Numbered from the stretch's first letter, positions 7,879 to 17,313 are shown. The stretch: 64,000 nucleotides of DNA from Methylobacterium sp. NEAU K (GCF_030700285.1 NZ_JAUYZJ010000021.1:1-64000), one strand, 5' to 3'. Made by a program: numbers and translations. Notes: generated from the sequence alone by a model not told the origin.

Positions 7879-8049
7879 TCAGACATCAGGCCAGACCGGC
7901 ACGGCCACGGTGTAGCCCATGATGTCCTCCGGCTTGAGCCTGGACAGGGCCGGCGCTGGCAGGATCCAGAACGATTGGACAAGATTGTTCCAGGCCTTGC
8001 CCCAAGCCTCCTCAATCCGATCGAACGGTTCTGCCAAACGGTTTTGCAA
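7879..8049 (-). CDS. small uncharacterised ORF upstream of catC (56 aa)
   Basis: A TTG at 8049 has an AAGGA about nine bases upstream and opens a 56-aa frame ending AVPVWPDV, 70 bases before catC. It contains Trp-rich EEAWGKAWNNLVQSFW. No family recognised. The frame remains open further upstream, so it may be the end of a truncated gene. Support is weak. Confidence 0.3.
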   Translation of the reverse strand: MQNRLAEPFDRIEEAWGKAWNNLVQSFWILPAPALSRLKPEDIMGYTVAVPVWPDV

Positions 8050-8377
8050 GGTGCCAAATCCTTGACTCGACACGCTTCCTCGCGCCGAACAGGCTGCCAC
8101 CCGGATTGCGAGCGCTTCCGCGCGGGCCGACGCAGGGGAGGCTGCCGGCGTCAAAGCCGCGCTGGCCCCAGGGCTCGAAGGCGCGCTTCGATCCGTCAGG
8201 ATCCGAGGGATGCTGCCGAAAAGGCCAGATTGACCGTCAATCAGGTGTCACAGTGAAATCATGCGCTGCCGCAAATCTGTTGATCGGCTCGCAGGCTGGG
8301 CGATGCGACATTTACACCGACGGACGACGCCTTAGCTTATCGGTAGAAACTACCCACGACGCACGGAATTCCTGCCG
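8050..8377. other. intergenic region, no supported gene
   Basis: This 330-base stretch separates the leftward catC operon from a rightward exported protein. Short open frames exist in several frames but none has a ribosome-binding site or family resemblance. It probably holds the promoters of both units. Confidence 0.35.
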
Positions 8378-8788
8378 ATGATCGCGAACCGGGTAGCGCT
8401 CGCTGGCGCGCTTCTCATGCTGAGCATCACGCCGTCGGCCTCTCAATTGCGCCGCCCGATGACGTGTACGGAAGAGGTGTCGGTGGGGCTGGATACGGGC
8501 ACCGTGCCGGAGGAGGGAAAGCCGCAGCCGCATCGGGCCCGGACGTTCTCGCTGGTCTCCAGTGGCGGCTTGCTGACCATGATTTCTGCCGGCCGCTCCG
8601 ACTATTACGAGTGTCAGGTGGCATCCCCGCGTTCGAACGAGCGCACACCGCGCAATGCGATCAAATGTCAGAACGGCGTGTATTTTCTTCTGATCGACTT
8701 GAACAAGCTGAGCTTCGTCGAAGCGCAGCTGAACCCGGAAGATCGCGGCGCAGTCAAGATGAGCTACGGGAACTGCAGAAACCTCTAG
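8378..8788 (+). CDS. hypothetical exported protein (136 aa)
   Basis: A Sec signal peptide (VALAGALLMLSITPSAS) leads into a mature domain of ~110 residues with four Cys (MTCTEE, YECQVA, IKCQNG, GNCRNL), which could form two disulfides in the periplasm. No family is recognised. The even spacing and the Cys pattern suggest a folded secreted domain rather than a random frame. It stops six bases before the stop of a convergent 37-aa membrane peptide. Confidence 0.65.
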   Translation: MIANRVALAGALLMLSITPSASQLRRPMTCTEEVSVGLDTGTVPEEGKPQPHRARTFSLVSSGGLLTMISAGRSDYYECQVASPRSNERTPRNAIKCQNGVYFLLIDLNKLSFVEAQLNPEDRGAVKMSYGNCRNL

Positions 8789-8793
8789 GGATC

Positions 8794-8907
8794 CTAGTCC
8801 ATCCGGATGAGAATGTAGGCCGATACGGCGATGACCGCCACGGTAACCGCGAACAGCAGGAAGGTCTTCGTGACGTGACCGTCTGGCGGGCCTGGTGCGT
8901 CGTTCAT
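8794..8907 (-). CDS. 37-aa single-pass membrane peptide
   Basis: A GGGGGAGCATC ribosome-binding site precedes the ATG at 8907. The peptide begins with a polar MNDAPGPPDGHVTK segment, then a single hydrophobic helix (FLLFAVTVAVIAVSAYILI) and ends RMD. This is the form of small membrane proteins that tune larger membrane complexes, but the partner is unknown. Convergent with the exported protein ending at 8788. Confidence 0.55.
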   Translation of the reverse strand: MNDAPGPPDGHVTKTFLLFAVTVAVIAVSAYILIRMD

Positions 8908-9243
8908 GATGCTCCCCCAGACCCGGAAGGATGGCGGTGTCTACCCTGTTGCTCAACGTATGAGCGGCCGATAAGCGGCATCCGGATTGAGAGATCAGTA
9001 CTCTGCGCTGCCGGTGCTGAAGGTTCCGATCTCCGAACGTCGCCCGGCGGCGGACGCGTCCCGGGAGAATCCGTTCCGTGCCGGGATCGGCACGAGGGCG
9101 ATCCCGAGCGCTACGCGCACCGCAGACAGGGCCGATCAGGCCTCCGGCGGACCGGGGACGGATCCGCCTGGCGTGAACGACTCGCGCCCTCGCCGATCCT
9201 GAGGTCGGCAACCGCCTCTCCAGGGGCTTCGAGGGCGACGGCC
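8908..9243. other. intergenic region, no supported gene
   Basis: About 335 bases between the 37-aa peptide and the flagellar-region transglycosylase. I see no gene, tRNA or clear repeat. The first part should contain the promoter of the small peptide. Confidence 0.35.
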
Positions 9244-9789
9244 TTACCGGCAGAAGCGTTCAGCGCCCGGTGTCCATCGGCCGAACCCCGTCGCGACCAT
9301 GTTGGCGACGACCCGGCAGATGTACACTTTCTGCGCCGCGTTGTTGTGCGGGCCGGCATGATAGCGTGCCACGGCCATCGTCCAGCTGCCCTCGCGTTGC
9401 TTGAGTTCCCGGAGGAACTGCGTGGCGTAATCGACGTTCGCGTGCGGATCGATCATGGCTTCGACCGAGCCGAACTTGCCGCCGTGGTAATGGTGGTTGA
9501 TCTGCATGCAGCCGAGATCGATCAGGCGCACCCCCTTGCGGCGCGCGTCCGTGAAGCGGGCCATCACGTCCCGCGGCCCCGTCCCGAAATAGGCGGTCCC
9601 GGCGATGTTCATGGCGTAGGGCTGAAGCGAGCCGCGCTTGCCGGTCTCCGTGAGGCCGACGGCGTAGAGCACGCCCAGGGGCACGCCGTAGCGGGCGGAG
9701 GCGCGACCCATCTCGTCCTCGCAGACATTCGGCGCGGCCGGGATCGCGCTAGAGATAAATGCCGCTGCCGCGAGGACGTACCGCCTCAT
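9244..9789 (-). CDS. lytic transglycosylase of the flagellar cluster (SLT fold)
   Basis: A 181-aa exported peptidoglycan lyase. After a signal peptide (YVLAAAAFISSAIPAAP) come the SLT features: GVLYAVGLTETG with the likely catalytic Glu, LGCMQINHHYHG, and MAVARYHAGPHN. Such an enzyme placed beside fliK/motC would open the wall for rod or hook passage. The ATG at 9789 is used because the signal peptide begins there; it overlaps the end of fliK by 41 bases. Several Cys (VCEDE, YICRV, RFCR) may form periplasmic disulfides. Confidence 0.88.
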   Translation of the reverse strand: MRRYVLAAAAFISSAIPAAPNVCEDEMGRASARYGVPLGVLYAVGLTETGKRGSLQPYAMNIAGTAYFGTGPRDVMARFTDARRKGVRLIDLGCMQINHHYHGGKFGSVEAMIDPHANVDYATQFLRELKQREGSWTMAVARYHAGPHNNAAQKVYICRVVANMVATGFGRWTPGAERFCR

Positions 9790-11170
9790 CCGTCCGATCT
9801 CCTTCGCGTCTGTCGGCCGCGTGGCGCTGCTCGGCCTGCCGCTGCCTGCCTCCCCCATGGCCCGGTCGCGCGCCGCCGTCGGCAAACGAGGTCGGAGCCG
9901 GCGATGGCGAGCCTCCGGGTGCGGTCACGGCCTCGGTCGGCCGGGCCTGCCCGACGATGACCTCGGCTCGATAGGCGTTGGTCTGATTCAGGAGATCGGT
10001 GAGGATCGCCGCCTCCTTGTGCAGGAGCGCCGCGGTCTCCGGCCGCGAGGCGCGCAGATGCGTTTCGAGCTGGCCGTTCGCCAGCCGCATCTCCACGATG
10101 ACGGTCCCGAGTTCCTCCGGCCGAAGCTGGATCTTGAGCACGCGCAGCGGTCCGCCCGGATCGGGATTGGCAGCCGGTTCGGCGTGGATCCGGGTCTCCG
10201 ATCCGGCCGCGGCCGCGCGTTCGAGCTCCTCCGTGATGGCGGATGCGATCAGCGGCAGGGATGCGGCGGGCAGGCCTCCCGCAGTCCCGGACTCGTCTCG
10301 GGAGCCTGTCGGCAAGGCGGTGTCCCGCGCGCGGGAGGCGACCGGTGCGAGGATGGTGTTCTCCGCCAGGGAGGCCACGCGCCCCTCCGCCGGTACGATG
10401 ATCTCCGGACCCTCCGGATCCGTCGCCGCGACGGAGCTTGCGGCGCTGCCGCCGCGCGGATCCGGCTCGGGCCGGATCTGGGCCGCGCGCTTCAGCACCG
10501 CCGCTGCGGCGATGGCCGGCAGTTCGGACCGGGAGACCTGCGGAGCGACGGTGGTGGCTCCGGGGGCAGCTGTTCCCGTCGGGCTCGGATTCGCGCCGTC
10601 GAGCGCCGCCGTGCCGGTCACGACCGGCTTGAAGTGAACTGCGCGGCCGAGCACCTCGATCTTGGCTGCGGCACCGAGGCCGGTCACGACCTTGGGCGCC
10701 TTCGAGACGTCCGCGCGCGCTGCCTCGGCCGCCGCGTCCCGGGACAGGGGCTCGGCGGTCGCCGGCATGGATCCTGACGGAGATCCGACGGCCGGTGCAG
10801 GGTCGGGCCCTGCCGGGAGGGTGGACGACCCACTCGCCCTGGAACCGGGGTCCGTCTCGACGGCCGGCGCCCGGGTCAGCGGCAGGGCACAGCTCAGGAG
10901 GTTCGCCAGCATCGCGGCGGCGGAGCTTGCCGGCGCTGCGGGATCCGGCGCGGCCGCCGCGGGATCATCGCTCTCCGCGTCGCGCTCGCTCGTCACGGCT
11001 GCGGTCGCGGACGTCTCGCCCGCACCCGAGAGCTTACGCATGACCGTCTCGAAGGGGCTTTCCGGCCTCTTCCCCGGCTGCTGCCGGGGGTCGGCGTCCG
11101 GTTTGGACGGCGCGACCTCGCGATCGGGCTTCGGGGGGGCCTTCTGAGCCGTGGTGGAGATCGGGTTCAC
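9749..11170 (-). CDS. fliK: flagellar hook-length control protein FliK
   Basis: A 473-aa protein with a long Ala/Pro/Ser/Thr-rich N-terminal two thirds, typical of the ruler part of FliK, and the conserved FliK C-terminal domain LKIQLRPEELGTVIVEMRL, GQLETHLRA. The start is a GTG at 11170 that overlaps the motC stop (GTGA). It controls hook length and switches export specificity through FlhB, which is also in this window. Last ~60 residues are Arg/Gly-rich and less conserved. Confidence 0.9.
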   Translation of the reverse strand: MNPISTTAQKAPPKPDREVAPSKPDADPRQQPGKRPESPFETVMRKLSGAGETSATAAVTSERDAESDDPAAAAPDPAAPASSAAAMLANLLSCALPLTRAPAVETDPGSRASGSSTLPAGPDPAPAVGSPSGSMPATAEPLSRDAAAEAARADVSKAPKVVTGLGAAAKIEVLGRAVHFKPVVTGTAALDGANPSPTGTAAPGATTVAPQVSRSELPAIAAAAVLKRAAQIRPEPDPRGGSAASSVAATDPEGPEIIVPAEGRVASLAENTILAPVASRARDTALPTGSRDESGTAGGLPAASLPLIASAITEELERAAAAGSETRIHAEPAANPDPGGPLRVLKIQLRPEELGTVIVEMRLANGQLETHLRASRPETAALLHKEAAILTDLLNQTNAYRAEVIVGQARPTEAVTAPGGSPSPAPTSFADGGARPGHGGGRQRQAEQRHAADRREGDRTDEAVRPRGSGIYL

Positions 11171-12450
11171 GGGCTTGACTTCCGGAGGAGCTGGTCGACC
11201 TGGCCGATCGCGGCTTCGGCCTTGGGAACGAGGCCAACTGCCACCTCGGCCGGTTCTGCTAGGGCCTGCGCGCGCTTCGACGCGTCGGCCTCCGGCGGTG
11301 CGGGCGTGCCGGCCAGCCCGCGTCCGATCTGCTCGGCCATCGACAGTGCCGCGTCGAAGAGCTGGACGTCGCGCGCCGGCAGCCTGGGCCTGTCGACGGC
11401 CTTCAGCTTCCGCTGTGCGGTCTGGAAGGTCGCCAGGCTCACGATCTCGGCGGCCGCCCGGTAGAGCCGAGCCTGGGTCGCCTCCAGGCTGTCGGGCGCG
11501 CAGAGCACGAGCGCCTTGTCGGCAGCCAGGAGGGCCGAGTCGGTTTTGCCTTCCTGAACCGCCGTCCGGGCGATCAGGAGGTAGAGATCCCGCCGGCTCT
11601 CGGGGGTGAACTCGTTCATGATCCGGGTGAAGGTGGCGAACCGCGCCTCGTCCCGGCCGAAGTCGAGCTGCGTCACCTGGTACGCGAAGCGCTGCCGGAA
11701 GTTGCCGGCATAGACCGAGTGGGGAAAGCGGCGCAGGTACTGAACCGCCAGGGCCTCGAACTTCTTCAGGTCGCCGACCTGCCCGAGGGTGAAGATCTCG
11801 CGGCGCAGGGCGGCCTCCTCGACGAGGGTCCCCGGCAGCAGCAGGCGGGCGCGATCGAGGAGGGAGATCGCGCGGATCGGGTTCTCGTTGACCGTGAGGG
11901 CCGCCTGCGTGAGGGTGATCGCTCCGGCAAGGGTCGGCGGCAGGGTGGCCGTCTCGAAATCCCTGAGGTGCCGGTTCGCCTCTGCCTCCCGCCCGTCGAT
12001 ATAGGCGAGCGCCCCGCGGGCGAGCGTCGCCTCGGGCGTGTCGAGGCCGCCCTGCGTCGTCAGGCGCCGCAGGATCGTCGGACCGCCGCCGCTCAGGGCG
12101 AAGACGATGGCCGCCTGGAGGTTGCGCCGGTCGGCCCAGACATCCGGCGCGGCGTTGAGGAGATCGCTCTCGATTCGCGCGATCAGCAGCGACTGGCTCT
12201 CATGCGCGACCAGGGATCCTGCGGCGATCCGATCCTGCAGCAATTGCAGCGTACGGACCCATTCGACAGGGCCGCCCTTACGGCCCTGCGGATCGTCGGC
12301 GCCCGGTGTCGCAGGCCGAGCGGTGTCGGCTGCAGGAGGGCGCGTCGCGCGCGGAGTCGTCTGGGTTGCCGGCGGCGCGGGGTCTGCGGCGACCGGGGAC
12401 GGGCAGAGGGTGAGAAATGCGCCGATGGCGCCCCGCGTGATCCGCCTCAT
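11167..12450 (-). CDS. motC: chemotaxis/motility protein MotC
   Basis: A 427-aa exported protein of the rhizobial MotC type, a periplasmic helper that acts with MotB in flagellar rotation. It has a signal peptide (GAIGAFLTLCPSPVAA), a Pro/Thr-rich linker, then mostly helical TPR-like repeats (from about 60 onward, for example PVEWVRTLQLLQDRIAAG). The start ATG overlaps the motB stop by four bases, the expected motB-motC-fliK coupling. MotB itself is only a fragment here, so MotC may have no partner unless another motB exists. Confidence 0.88.
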   Translation of the reverse strand: MRRITRGAIGAFLTLCPSPVAADPAPPATQTTPRATRPPAADTARPATPGADDPQGRKGGPVEWVRTLQLLQDRIAAGSLVAHESQSLLIARIESDLLNAAPDVWADRRNLQAAIVFALSGGGPTILRRLTTQGGLDTPEATLARGALAYIDGREAEANRHLRDFETATLPPTLAGAITLTQAALTVNENPIRAISLLDRARLLLPGTLVEEAALRREIFTLGQVGDLKKFEALAVQYLRRFPHSVYAGNFRQRFAYQVTQLDFGRDEARFATFTRIMNEFTPESRRDLYLLIARTAVQEGKTDSALLAADKALVLCAPDSLEATQARLYRAAAEIVSLATFQTAQRKLKAVDRPRLPARDVQLFDAALSMAEQIGRGLAGTPAPPEADASKRAQALAEPAEVAVGLVPKAEAAIGQVDQLLRKSSP

Positions 12451-12620
12451 CCCGGAGCGCCCTGCAGCAGGATCTCGATCCGGCGGTTCTCGGGCGCCTT
12501 CGGATCCGCGGCGTTGCGCGGCATCCGGTCGGCTGCGCCCTCGATCCGCGAGATCCGCGCCTCGTCAACGCCGCCCCGCGTCAGCATGTAGCGCATGATG
12601 TCATCCCTTTCAGACCTTCC
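12447..12620 (-). pseudogene. motB: motB remnant (C-terminal OmpA-like end only)
   Basis: The frame reads SERDDIMRYMLTRGG, then VDEARISRIEGAADRMP and ends ENRRIEILLQ, which is the end of the MotB peptidoglycan-binding OmpA domain. The N-terminal membrane anchor and most of the domain are absent: upstream of about 12620 the same frame is just the antisense of fliN/fliG. The stop overlaps the motC start. A short product could still be made from the ATG at 12597, but it could not anchor a stator. Confidence 0.75.
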
Positions 12621-12996
12621 GAATACCGAACCCGGGCACGGGTCGGGGGGCGGCCACAGCGAGAGTCTGTTCGCGAAGATCGAGGCACAGGCCCAGGAGC
12701 AGCGATCGCGCGATGAGCGGACCGGCAGCGGCCGGAACCTGGATTCGATCCTTCGCATCCCGGTCTTGATGCAGGTGGTCCTCGGATCGGCCACCATGCC
12801 GGTGGCGAACCTGATGAAGCTGGGCCGCGGGGCGATCGTCCCGCTCGACCACCGCGTCGGCGAGCCCGTGGACGTCGTCGTGAACGGTCGCGTCATCGCG
12901 CGGGGCGAGGTCGTCGTCGTCGAGGACGACAACTCGCGCTTCGGCGTCTCGCTCACCGAGATCGTCGGTCCCGCCGTGGCCGATTCCAACGGCTGA
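12595..12996 (+). CDS. fliN: flagellar motor switch protein FliN
   Basis: A 133-aa protein with the SpoA domain from residue ~48: NLDSILRIPVLMQVVLGS, VANLMKLGRGAIVPLDH, EPVDVVVNGRVIARGEVVVV, RFGVSLTEIVG. It forms the C-ring with FliM and FliG. No good ribosome-binding site precedes the ATG pair at 12595, and the first ~9 codons overlap the motB remnant on the other strand. The original 5' end may therefore have been lost and replaced. fliG follows after 14 bases. The usual upstream fliM is missing. Confidence 0.85.
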   Translation: MMSSLSDLPNTEPGHGSGGGHSESLFAKIEAQAQEQRSRDERTGSGRNLDSILRIPVLMQVVLGSATMPVANLMKLGRGAIVPLDHRVGEPVDVVVNGRVIARGEVVVVEDDNSRFGVSLTEIVGPAVADSNG

Positions 12997-13010
12997 CAGG
13001 AAGCGTCGTC

Positions 13011-14039
13011 ATGGCCGCAGGCCCCCTCACCAAGGTTGGTCGAAGAGTCCTGAACCCCGCCGAGGAGGTCGCCGCCGTTCTCATCGCGATGAACAAGACG
13101 ACGGCGAGCCGGCTGGTCAAGTACTTCGACAATGCCGAGCTGAAGCAGATCACGCGCGCGGTCGCGCAGCTCGGACCTGTCCCGAGAGTACAGCTCGAGT
13201 CCATCGTCGACCAAGTGGCCGCCTTCTTCGCGGATGGCGCGAACCTGATCGGGACGGCCCGCGAGATGGAGAAGCTGCTGGAGGGGGTCCTGCCGCCCGA
13301 GCAGATCGCCGATCTCATGGCCGATGTCCTCGGCCAGGGCGAACGCTCGATCTGGGACCGCATCTCCAACGGCTCGGAGACGGCCCTGGCGGCCTACCTG
13401 TTGAAGGAGCATCCCCAGACGTCGGCCCTGATCCTGTCGAAGGTGAAGCCGGCCTGCGCCGCCAAGGTCATGGCACAGCTCCCGGCGCCTCTGCGGAACG
13501 GGATCATGCGCCGGATGCTGGTGTTCAAGCCGATCGTCGAGGGTACGATGAAGATGATCGAGCAGACGATCCACGAAGACTTCATGATCAATCTGGCGCG
13601 CAACGCCGGGGCCGACACCCATGCGCGCATGGCGGACATCATCAACAAAATGGAGCGCCAGGGCATGGAGGAGGTTCTGGACAACCTCTCGCAATCCCGT
13701 CCGAAATCGGCTGAGATCCTGAAGAGCCTGCTCTTCACCTTCGACGACATCATCAGCATGACCCCGCGGGCGCGCACGACCCTGTTCGATCAGGTCTCGC
13801 ACGAGCGCATCATTCTGGCCCTGAAAGGCACGAGCGGCACGCTCCGCACCGTCGTGCTCAGTGCCCTGACATCCCGCGCCCGGCGGATCGTGGAGCACGA
13901 ACTGGAAGGCGGCGAGCCAGCCTCCCAGCGGGACGTGCTCGAGGCCCGCCGCTCGATCACCGATCAGGCCCTGGAGATGGCCGCCCGTGGCGAGATCGAA
14001 CTCAACCCGGCCGATTCGGAAGACACGTACATCACCTGA
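13011..14039 (+). CDS. fliG: flagellar motor switch protein FliG
   Basis: A 342-aa FliG, which links the C-ring to FliF and contacts the stator. The N-terminal, middle and C-terminal Armadillo-type domains are all present, with HPQTSALILSKV in the middle domain, and the C-terminal domain carries the charged helix DVLEARRSITDQALEMAARGEI. An AGGAAG ribosome-binding site precedes the ATG. It lies between fliN and flhB in one rightward unit. Confidence 0.93.
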   Translation: MAAGPLTKVGRRVLNPAEEVAAVLIAMNKTTASRLVKYFDNAELKQITRAVAQLGPVPRVQLESIVDQVAAFFADGANLIGTAREMEKLLEGVLPPEQIADLMADVLGQGERSIWDRISNGSETALAAYLLKEHPQTSALILSKVKPACAAKVMAQLPAPLRNGIMRRMLVFKPIVEGTMKMIEQTIHEDFMINLARNAGADTHARMADIINKMERQGMEEVLDNLSQSRPKSAEILKSLLFTFDDIISMTPRARTTLFDQVSHERIILALKGTSGTLRTVVLSALTSRARRIVEHELEGGEPASQRDVLEARRSITDQALEMAARGEIELNPADSEDTYIT

Positions 14040-14053
14040 ACGGGTCGGGCGCG

Positions 14054-15115
14054 ATGTCGGACGACAAGGAGAGCAGAACCGAGGCTGCGAGCGACAAGAA
14101 GATCCACGACGCGATCGAGCAGGGCAACGTCCCCTTCTCGAGAGAGGCGCCGGTCTTCGCCTCGATCGTCGCCATCCTCGTCATCCTCGTCTTCGTGGTG
14201 CGGGATCACGGCGCTCCGTTCGTGCTGCGGCTCGCCCTCCTCCTCGAGCAACCGCGTGGCTTCGCCCTGGCCAACGGCGAGGATGCGATGCGGCTCCTCT
14301 CGGCGGTGGCCGTCGAGATGAGCCAGCTTCTGCTGCCGATGCTCGTGATCCTCCTCGTGACCGGGATCGCGGCCTCGATGTTCCAGAATGCGCCGCGCAT
14401 CGTAGGCGAACGGATCCGGCCGCAATGGTCGCGCATTTCGCCCGCGAGCGGATGGAATAGACTTTTCGGTTTTCAAGGATATATCGAATTTGGAAAGAGT
14501 CTGTTCAAATTCCTGGCGATCGGCGGTGTATCCTTCATGATACTGCGCGCCAACCGACACGAGATCGTGAATATCATGTTCGTGGATCCGATCGAGTTGC
14601 CGGAATTTCTGTTGGCGCTGTCGGTTCGTCTGGTATCCGCCATCAGTGTGGCGACGATTACACTTGTGGCGGGCGATCTCGTCTGGTCGCGCCTGCGGTG
14701 GCAGCGCGATCTGCGGATGTCGCGCCAGGAGATGAAGGACGAGTTCAAGCAGATCGAGGGCAATCCGCTGGTCAAGGCGAAGCTGCGCTCCCTGGCGCAG
14801 GATCGCCTGCGCAAGCAGATGATGTCGGCCGTGCCGCGCGCCACGATGATCCTGGCCAACCCGACACACTACGCCATCGCGCTGCGCTACGATCAGAGCG
14901 AGAACGACGCCCCGATGGTCCTGGCCAAGGGGAAGGACCTGATCGCCCTGCGCATCCGGGAGATCGCCGAGAAGCACCGGATCGAGGTGGTGGTCGACAA
15001 GGCCCTGGCCCGGGCGATGTACGACAGCGTCGAGATCAACCAGGCCATCCCGGCGGAATTCTACCGCGCGATCGCGAATCTCCTGGTTTACGTGATGACG
15101 CGGCGGCGGCGCTGA
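14054..15115 (+). CDS. flhB: flagellar export apparatus protein FlhB
   Basis: A 353-aa membrane protein of the flagellar type III secretion gate. Four hydrophobic segments in the first ~210 residues are followed by the cytoplasmic domain with the self-cleavage site NPTH (ILANPTHYAIALRY) and the AKGKDLIALRIREIAEKHRI helix. It starts 14 bases after fliG. With FliK it makes the switch from hook to filament export. The protein seems intact, unlike motB nearby. Confidence 0.95.
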   Translation: MSDDKESRTEAASDKKIHDAIEQGNVPFSREAPVFASIVAILVILVFVVRDHGAPFVLRLALLLEQPRGFALANGEDAMRLLSAVAVEMSQLLLPMLVILLVTGIAASMFQNAPRIVGERIRPQWSRISPASGWNRLFGFQGYIEFGKSLFKFLAIGGVSFMILRANRHEIVNIMFVDPIELPEFLLALSVRLVSAISVATITLVAGDLVWSRLRWQRDLRMSRQEMKDEFKQIEGNPLVKAKLRSLAQDRLRKQMMSAVPRATMILANPTHYAIALRYDQSENDAPMVLAKGKDLIALRIREIAEKHRIEVVVDKALARAMYDSVEINQAIPAEFYRAIANLLVYVMTRRRR

Positions 15116-15137
15116 GCGTCGCGGGAGGCTCGGCGCC

Positions 15138-17285
15138 TCACGCCGCGCGGCGCTTGGCCTCCCGGCGATGCCGGTGCAGGACGAACTCGGTGTAGCCGTT
15201 CGGCTGGTGCGCGCCCTCGAAGACGAGTGCCTCCGCGGCCCGGAAGGCCGGCCCGTCGAAATCCGGGGCCATCGGCCGGTAGGCCGGATCGCCGGCGTTC
15301 TGACGATCCACGACCCCGGCCATCCGCCGCAGGGCCTCGGCGACCTGATCGCGGTCCACGATTCCGTGGCGGAGCCAGTTGGCGATGTGCTGGCTGGAGA
15401 TGCGCAGGGTGGCGCGGTCCTCCATCAGCCCGACATCGTGAATGTCGGGCACCTTGGAGCAGCCGACGCCCTGGTCGATCCAGCGCACCACGTAGCCGAG
15501 GATCCCCTGGCAGTTGTTGTCGAGCTCCTCCCGCACGGCTTCCGGTGCGACGGGCCCGTCGGCCAGCGGCAGCGTCAGCATGGCGGCGCGCGTCGCGGGC
15601 GCCCGGCCGCGGAGTTCCCCCTGGCGGGCGCGCACGTCGGTCCGGTGGTAATGGAGCGCGTGGAGCGTCGCGGCGGTCGGGGACGGGACCCAGGCCGTGT
15701 TGGCGCCGGCGTCCGGATGGGCGCCCTTCGTCTCGAGCATCGCCGCCATCCGGTCGGGGGCGGCCCACATGCCCTTGCCGATCTGCGCGTGGCCCGGGAG
15801 GCCGCAGGCCAGCCCGGCATCGACGTTGCCGTCCTCGTAGGCCCGGATCCAGGCGGTCGCCTTCATGGCGTCCTTGCGGACCACCGGGCCCGCTTCCATG
15901 GCGGTGTGGATCTCGTCGCCGGTCCGGTCGAGGAAGCCGGTGTTGATGAAGAACAGCCGGTCCGAAGCGGCAGCGATCGCCGCCCTGAGGTTCAGGGTCG
16001 TGCGCCGCTCCTCGTCCATCACGCCGATCTTCAGCGTCCGCGGCTTCAGGCCGAGCAGCGCCTCGACGCGGCCGAACAGCTCCACCGCGAAGGCGACCTC
16101 GTCGGGGCCGTGCAGCTTCGGCTTGACCATGTAGATCGAGCCGGTCCGGCTGTTGCGGAAGGCGCCCGCCCCGTTCAGGTCGTGCAGGGCGATCAGCGCG
16201 GTGATGGCCGCGTCCACGATCGTCTCGGGGATCTCGCCTCCGTCCAGCGTCACCGCGTCCGTGTACATGTGGTGCCCGACATGCCGCACCAGCATCAGCG
16301 ACCGGCCCGGCAGGGTCAGCCGGCCGCCATCGGGGGCCGTGTAGGTCCGGTCCTCCGCCAGGCGGCGCTCGACGGTGCGGCCGCCCTTGGGTAGGCGGGC
16401 GACGAGATCGCCCCGCATCAGGCCGAGCCAGCTCCGGTACACCGCGACCTTGTCGGACGTGTCTACGGCGGCGACGGAATCCTCCATGTCCATGATGGTC
16501 GAGAGGGCGGATTCCAGCACCACGTCGGCGATGCCGGCGGGGTCGGTGCGGCCGATCGGGCTGGTCCGGTCGAGCCGGATCTCGATGTGCAGCCCGTGGT
16601 GGCGCAGCAGGATCGCCTCGGGCGCCTGCGCGTCGCCGGTGAAGCCCGCCAGCGCGGTCCCCGCCCCCAGGGCTGCGGTCCGACCCGCGCCCAGGTCGAT
16701 GGCGAGCCGCCCGTCCGCCACCGCAAAGCCCGCGGCCTCGGCCCAGCTGCCCTGCGTCAGCGGCGCGGCCGCGTCGAGGAACGCCTTGGTCCGGGCGACC
16801 ACTGCCGCGCCCCTGGCCGGGTTGAAGGCGCTGCCCGGGGCGAGGTCGCCATCCTGCGGGATCGCGTCGGTGCCGTAGAGCGCGTCGTAGAGGCTGCCCC
16901 AGCGGGCGTTGGCCGCGTTGAGGGCGTAGCGCGCGTTCGAGATCGGCACGACGAGCTGCGGGCCCGCGATGGCGGCGATCTCCGCGTCCACGTTCTCCGT
17001 GGTGACGCGCACCGCGTCCGGCTCCGACTGCAGGTATCCGATCTGCGCGAGGAAGGCCGCGTAGGCCGCCGGATCGTGCGGCAGGCCGCGGTGGTCGCGA
17101 TGCCAGGAATCGATATCGGCCTGGAGGTCGTCGCGCCGGTCGAGCAGGGCCCGGTTGCGCGGCCCGAGATCCCGGACGATCGCCTCGAAGCCCGACCAGA
17201 AGTGGTCCGCGGTGATCCCGGTCCCGGGCAGCGCCTCCTCGGACAGGAACGCGCGGAGTTCTTCGGCGACGACGAGACCCGGCAT
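15138..17285 (-). CDS. glcB: malate synthase G
   Basis: A 715-aa monomeric malate synthase, close to the usual ~720. It condenses glyoxylate with acetyl-CoA to malate. Visible features include the catalytic-barrel segment [66 protein letters not shown], and a C-terminal [21 protein letters not shown] LysR-type gene starts 140 bases away in the opposite direction and is a likely regulator. Methylobacterium extorquens is known to make malate from glyoxylate by malyl-CoA chemistry instead, so a GlcB is worth noting here. Confidence 0.95.
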   Translation of the reverse strand: MPGLVVAEELRAFLSEEALPGTGITADHFWSGFEAIVRDLGPRNRALLDRRDDLQADIDSWHRDHRGLPHDPAAYAAFLAQIGYLQSEPDAVRVTTENVDAEIAAIAGPQLVVPISNARYALNAANARWGSLYDALYGTDAIPQDGDLAPGSAFNPARGAAVVARTKAFLDAAAPLTQGSWAEAAGFAVADGRLAIDLGAGRTAALGAGTALAGFTGDAQAPEAILLRHHGLHIEIRLDRTSPIGRTDPAGIADVVLESALSTIMDMEDSVAAVDTSDKVAVYRSWLGLMRGDLVARLPKGGRTVERRLAEDRTYTAPDGGRLTLPGRSLMLVRHVGHHMYTDAVTLDGGEIPETIVDAAITALIALHDLNGAGAFRNSRTGSIYMVKPKLHGPDEVAFAVELFGRVEALLGLKPRTLKIGVMDEERRTTLNLRAAIAAASDRLFFINTGFLDRTGDEIHTAMEAGPVVRKDAMKATAWIRAYEDGNVDAGLACGLPGHAQIGKGMWAAPDRMAAMLETKGAHPDAGANTAWVPSPTAATLHALHYHRTDVRARQGELRGRAPATRAAMLTLPLADGPVAPEAVREELDNNCQGILGYVVRWIDQGVGCSKVPDIHDVGLMEDRATLRISSQHIANWLRHGIVDRDQVAEALRRMAGVVDRQNAGDPAYRPMAPDFDGPAFRAAEALVFEGAHQPNGYTEFVLHRHRREAKRRAA

Positions 17286-17313
17286 GGCGATCCCCTGAGC
17301 TGGATGGCGCGCG

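Noticed and set aside
12630..13898. Long minus-strand frame continuing upstream of the motB remnant
   Set aside because: It lies antisense to fliN and fliG and is not MotB-like; only the part below about 12620 has MotB similarity.
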